Position numbers and translations under genes: made by a program | In this document: positions 17,652-17,652 of the stretch, piece after piece | Layout of the letters: each line of letters starts with the position of its first letter | Position numbering within the stretch: position 1 is the stretch's first letter | Assembly: GCA_026770575.1 (NCBI GenBank) | Contig: MU657235.1 | Location: 1 to 17,652 of the forward strand | Length of the DNA: 17,652 nt | Reading direction: 5' to 3' | Source of the DNA: Pelagophyceae sp. CCMP2097 | Taxonomy: Eukaryota > Sar > Pelagophyceae | Notes under the pieces: model-generated | What the model was told of the DNA's origin: nothing | What the model saw: the letters and a program-made list of their open reading frames with translations, nothing else | The model's database searches: none

Positions 17652-17652
17652 C

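Overview
This is nuclear DNA from a GC-rich eukaryote. It has spliceosomal introns, and reading frames continue only when introns of 43-137 bp are removed. Twelve introns are well supported, and eight of them use the same donor, GTGCGT. One gene starts with a hydrophobic signal peptide followed by Phe at the predicted cleavage site and a basic, acid-free stretch. That is the plastid presequence type of algae with red-derived secondary plastids. Together with a long ~37-residue repeat array ending in a RAP domain and a Thr/Pro/Ser-rich surface protein, this suggests a small ochrophyte (stramenopile) alga, perhaps a pelagophyte. The lineage is an inference; no marker gene is present.

Layout, left to right: (1) 421-1311, +, a METTL13/EEF1A-lysine-methyltransferase-like class I methyltransferase. 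(2) 1467-2385, -, a five-exon gene for a small, probably plastid-targeted protein with two copies of a Y-T-x-R...R-W-G motif; I do not recognise its family. (3) 2626-5627, -, a two-exon gene joining an RRM to about 16-17 helical repeats and a C-terminal RAP domain, probably an organellar RNA-binding protein. (4) 5906-8047, -, a four-exon SPRY-domain protein with an unrecognised N-terminal two-thirds. (5) 8697-14505, +, VPS8, the CORVET tethering subunit, in about five exons. (6) 14611-15037, a 427-bp non-autonomous DNA transposon with 16-bp terminal inverted repeats and an 8-bp target duplication, hAT-like. (7) 15246-16559, +, a two-exon secreted or single-pass mucin-like surface protein. (8) 17172-17651, -, the C-terminal part of a coiled-coil protein cut by the window edge.

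The genes are densely packed and functionally unrelated, as expected for a compact protist genome. Genes 2, 3 and 4 lie head to tail on the minus strand. SPRY and VPS8 are divergent and share a ~650-bp upstream interval. Genes 1 and 2 are convergent, as are 7 and 8. Two genes (plastid presequence protein and RRM-RAP protein) point to organelle biology, and one (VPS8) to endosomal traffic. I found no rRNA, tRNA, CRISPR array, prokaryotic operon or virus gene. The most novel items are the unassigned plastid-targeted RWG-repeat protein, the RRM-repeat-RAP fusion, the hAT-like MITE and the uniform GTGCGT donor.
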